This document shows, one piece after another, positions 61,630-64,000 of a stretch of 64,000 nucleotides of DNA. The translations under genes were made by a program, and so were the position numbers. The DNA comes from a bacterium UBP4_UBA6127 (GTDB taxonomy: Bacteria; UBP4; UBA4092), in contig DIVR01000006.1 of the NCBI GenBank assembly GCA_002428325.1, positions 1,745-65,744 of the forward strand, read 5' to 3'. The notes below the pieces were generated by a model. It searched no databases and was not told the DNA's origin. It saw only the letters and a list, made by a program, of their open reading frames with translations. Each line of letters begins with the position of its first letter. Positions within the stretch are counted from its first letter, which is position 1.

Positions 61630-62055
61630 CTATTTCCCTTCCTGGGAAGATTTTAACCGGTTACGGAACATTTCGCTAAGGTGGACTATTCCCCGATTCC
61701 CGCCGGATTCTACTTTAATTGCAAATTCCTTTAAAGAAAGCCTGGACTGGTAACATAGAGCTTCCATGAGCATATTCAAATTCAGTCCGGTAATAATCTC
61801 ACAATTGATTTCCGGCATGATTCTCAGGCATAAATTGGCCGGACTTCCCCCAAATCCATCAGCCAATAATAAAACCCCATCACCTGTATCTACTGAAGTT
61901 ACAGCCTCCATTAACTTATTTCGGGCTATATCAACCCCTTCATTGGGTAAAATGGAGACGGCCATTACCTGTTTTAACTGGCCATATATATTTTGGCCTG
62001 CCTGGATGAATTCCTTGCCTAAATTACCATGAGTAATCATTACAATACCCACCAT
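61630..62055 (-). CDS. PTS system EIIA component, mannose family
   Basis: With ATG at 62055 the protein has 141 residues and starts MVGIVMITHGNLGKEFIQA, with the phosphorylation site His9. LPNEGVDIARNKLMEAV and DGVLLLADGFGGSPANL complete the fold. AGGGGGT seven bases upstream fixes this start; a longer frame from 62118 is not likely. EIIA gets phosphate from HPr. It is the first gene of the EIIA-EIIB-GH57 operon. Confidence 0.92.
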   Translation of the reverse strand: MVGIVMITHGNLGKEFIQAGQNIYGQLKQVMAVSILPNEGVDIARNKLMEAVTSVDTGDGVLLLADGFGGSPANLCLRIMPEINCEIITGLNLNMLMEALCYQSRLSLKEFAIKVESGGNRGIVHLSEMFRNRLKSSQEGK

Positions 62056-62089
62056 ATATTCAATACCCCCTGAATTGATTGGAAATTTC

Positions 62090-62118
62090 ATACTATCAAA
62101 GTATTCCAACCCATTCAA
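62090..62118 (-). promoter_or_regulatory. Candidate promoter of the EIIA-EIIB-GH57 operon
   Basis: On the minus strand TTGAAT (62113-62118), a spacer of 17 bases and TAGTAT (62090-62095) lie 35 bases before the EIIA ATG. It is divergent from the poly-G promoter at 62185, so the two share about 65 bases. Confidence 0.6.
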
Positions 62119-62184
62119 GAAAATTGAGTTGTCCTTAGTTTTGAAAAATAATTGTTTTTTTTAAAAAAAAATTGAAAAATTGTC

Positions 62185-62213
62185 TTGACAGAGGGGGGGG
62201 GGTGATATATATT
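62185..62213 (+). promoter_or_regulatory. Promoter with poly-G spacer upstream of the large exported protein
   Basis: TTGACA (62185-62190) and TATATT (62208-62213) are separated by exactly 17 bases, and ten of these are a G run (62193-62202). An A/T-rich stretch (poly-T, poly-A) lies just before the -35, like an UP element. Slippage of the G run would change the spacer length and so promoter strength. At ten G the spacing is optimal. It is about 300 bases upstream of the gene. Confidence 0.75.
62193..62202 (+). repeat. Homopolymer tract of ten G
   Basis: Ten consecutive G lie between the -35 and -10 boxes. The rest of the window has no comparable G run, and the local DNA is very A/T-rich, so the tract stands out. 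Confidence 0.95.
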
Positions 62214-62444
62214 CGTCATAGCGAAAGGGTTAACAACCCCCACAAAATTCTTCTGAAAAAGAGGATCTTACCGACAAAAAAAACGATAGTGTGTCTGACC
62301 CGGCTGAGGTAAGTTTAATAATACCAAACCAGGTCTGCTTTTTGAAAACCATATCAAAACCTTTCGTAAGGCACACAAAAGTAAGGGTGGCTTGATTCTA
62401 CTCTTATATGTCGTTTTTTCTTCTGTTTTACAAGAAAAAAATGC

Positions 62445-62471
62445 TTGACATGGTTTCCTGTTGCCTATAAA
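62445..62471 (+). promoter_or_regulatory. Second promoter for the large exported protein
   Basis: TTGACA (62445-62450), a spacer of 15 bases and TATAAA (62466-62471) lie about 45 bases before the ATG. With TAAACT as -10 the spacer is 17. It would allow basal transcription independent of the poly-G promoter. Confidence 0.5.
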
Positions 62472-62516
62472 CTTTAACTGATTTTTAAATCCACTTGAGA
62501 AAGGAGGGATTCTAGA

Positions 62517-64000
62517 ATGAAAAAATGCTTATCGCTTCTCGCGATTCTCGGACTCTTTTTAATTGTTACATCTTCCTTTGCTAAAGCCCCCGAGTTCCCC
62601 GAAGTGCCGGATGTTAAACTCTTCTTAAGTGAAGGTCTTACCCCGGCTTTCGACCTCACGGCTTATAACACTGGAGATCCGGCCACCAGCGCTGTTGTTT
62701 CGGTGAACCCGCTGAACTTGAGTGCTATCAGTACAGCTCTTGCTGCTGATTCTACAATTGCTGTGGCCAGTGTCAACTATGGTCCTTATGCTACCGCTAC
62801 TTCTTTTGCTTTTGCTTATGCTCTGACAAATGATGGCGGTACTGGGACTGCCAACAACAAGGTGAAATATGCTACCTATAAAATCAACAAACTTCCGTCT
62901 GTTGGTTTAAGAGTTGGTTCTTATGTTGACATTAATGTGGGTAATTATGTTCAGGGTACCCCTTATCCTGCTTCCTTTGGGAATTTAGACGCAGCTGTCG
63001 TGAGTGATACGACCAAAGTCAGCGCGACCTGGCAGACTAATTCTACTCTGCGAGTTCAGCTGAATGCGGCCATTTCTGCTCCCGTCTATGTTGACGTGAT
63101 TGCTGCTTCTGTTGCTTCCCAGCCTTACGGCATGGATTTAGATAAGGAACGGATTACCGTTTACGGTAACCTCCTGAATTGCGGTGATTTCACCGCAGCA
63201 TCTGATACCGCTAACTTCGGTTATGAATTTGGCGACTTCACCAATCCTGCAACACGTGGATGGGTCAGCTCTATGGCTGATGCTTCCGGCGTGACTGCAA
63301 GTGGTGTTGAGACCTTTACCTTCACCGGTACTGGTTCTGGTGTTAAGATGACTTCTGGCGTTTCTAGTTGGATGTCAGATGATGGTGATAACTGGTATAT
63401 CGCCCGCATGCGTTGCTTTGCTCCTGCAACAGCCAATACTTTCCAGGCGCACATCTACAATTATAATGGTATTGCCGGTACATCTCCGACTGTTGACATC
63501 AGTGCCAACATTCTGTTTGGTATTCCAAACAATTGGACTTGGGTTGAAGCTCCTCTGTACACACATTGGACCTCTTCAGCCGCTGCTTTCCCGCAGGTTT
63601 GGTTCAAGGGTGATACTAACGGTGCCATTATTTACCTTGATGAAGTGCAGTATATCAAGGCAGTCCCGACCTTAGTGGGTGCCAAACGATATGATTCTTA
63701 TGATCATCTCGCTCGTGGTGAATTCAACAATTACACCGAATTAACAACTGGGTGGTCTACTGTTGAGGCTTATGATGCTGATAATCCTCTCAAAGCTACC
63801 TTAACTGTTACCGGTGGTGTGTTGAATGTCTCTTTTGGTGCTGCTAACCAGGGTGTCAAGATGACCGCATGGAATGGTGGTACAGGTATCTATACACCGG
63901 CCAGCGTTGCTGGCAAGGAAGTTGGTGCCAAGATGGATGTTGCTATTGCTAGCGGAACTTTCGTTAACAATCTGTCCGACATCGTCTTGTTAGGTACTTA
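62517..64000 (+). CDS. Large exported beta-repeat protein, probably highly expressed (cut by window edge)
   Basis: The reading frame is open from ATG at 62517 to the end of the window (over 494 codons). AAAGGAGGGA at 62500-62509 is a strong ribosome site. A signal peptide is present (MKKCLSLLAILGLFLIVTSSFA). About residues 235-390 contain a domain with FGDFTNPATRGWVSSM near its start and GAIIYLDEVQYIKA near its end; the next domain restarts ARGEFNNYTELTTGWSTVEA, so the protein has tandem units. GCT, GGT, GTT, ACT and similar codons dominate, unlike other genes here, suggesting strong expression. It may be a surface-layer or filament protein; function unknown. Confidence 0.85.
   Translation, partial: MKKCLSLLAILGLFLIVTSSFAKAPEFPEVPDVKLFLSEGLTPAFDLTAYNTGDPATSAVVSVNPLNLSAISTALAADSTIAVASVNYGPYATATSFAFAYALTNDGGTGTANNKVKYATYKINKLPSVGLRVGSYVDINVGNYVQGTPYPASFGNLDAAVVSDTTKVSATWQTNSTLRVQLNAAISAPVYVDVIAASVASQPYGMDLDKERITVYGNLLNCGDFTAASDTANFGYEFGDFTNPATRGWVSSMADASGVTASGVETFTFTGTGSGVKMTSGVSSWMSDDGDNWYIARMRCFAPATANTFQAHIYNYNGIAGTSPTVDISANILFGIPNNWTWVEAPLYTHWTSSAAAFPQVWFKGDTNGAIIYLDEVQYIKAVPTLVGAKRYDSYDHLARGEFNNYTELTTGWSTVEAYDADNPLKATLTVTGGVLNVSFGAANQGVKMTAWNGGTGIYTPASVAGKEVGAKMDVAIASGTFVNNLSDIVLLGT

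Noticed and set aside
1..64000. tRNA, rRNA and CRISPR arrays
   Set aside because: I found no T-loop and acceptor patterns in intergenic DNA, no rRNA-like segments and no spaced direct repeats. The GACAA array is contiguous and not CRISPR-like.

Overview
The window comes from a Gram-negative bacterium, probably an uncultured lineage. It has an outer-membrane beta-barrel protein, many exported proteins, complex I genes, the futalosine menaquinone enzyme MqnD, a Thermus-like ferredoxin, Hfq, a GH57 glucanotransferase and an incomplete mannose-type PTS. I cannot name the phylum from sequence alone. I saw no rRNA, tRNA, CRISPR array or intact mobile element. One short transposase-like remnant is proposed at 32.55 kb.

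Layout. 0-5.5 kb: start of nuoD, then nuoC and nuoB (no nuoA beside them), a MarC membrane protein, a ferredoxin, a YhcC radical-SAM protein, a DJ-1/PfpI protein, a YedF-like DsrE protein with a structured-looking leader, and mqnD. 5.6-12.5 kb, minus strand: two paralogous GT39-like membrane glycosyltransferases, a secreted alpha/beta hydrolase and a secreted GH84 enzyme. 12.8-18.2 kb: one operon of a tiny membrane ORF, a sodium:solute symporter and two phenylacetate-CoA ligase/ACT pairs, ended by a strong terminator. 18.2-21.4 kb, convergent: porin-like protein, second symporter and its own small accessory protein. 21.5-28.8 kb: AAC(3)-type acetyltransferase, thioesterase, GNAT, then a Yip1-MacA-hydrolase-MacB export operon. 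28.9-32.2 kb: metY-metX-metW behind a leader that can fold next to the ribosome binding site.

32.2-38.5 kb holds an accessory region: a palindrome also found at 23.45 kb, a transposase-like remnant, a strong promoter, and an operon of one TPR protein and five further exported proteins. The first gene of that operon carries seven GACAA pentamers just after its likely start codon. With seven copies the gene is out of frame, and with six it reads into a good signal peptide, so it looks like a phase-variable gene in the OFF state. 38.7-43.9 kb, minus strand: glycolate-oxidase-type GlcD/GlcF, and an ECF sigma factor with a FecR-like anti-sigma protein.

44-58.9 kb is mostly housekeeping and signalling: YyaL-type thioredoxin-fold protein, a 1501-residue multi-PAS/GAF histidine kinase, miaA, hfq, hflX, a Nudix hydrolase, a PgsA-type enzyme, a DUF512 radical-SAM protein, a LysE exporter, a LOG protein and a membrane protein. 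58.9-62.1 kb, minus strand: PTS EIIA and EIIB (no IIC/IID) with GH57. The window ends inside a gene for a large exported protein with codon use typical of strong expression. Its upstream promoter has a run of ten G between a perfect -35 and a good -10 (spacing 17), the arrangement of known phase-variable promoters. The two repeat-controlled loci encode exported proteins with similar beta-sandwich-like repeat units, and together they are the main discovery candidate here.
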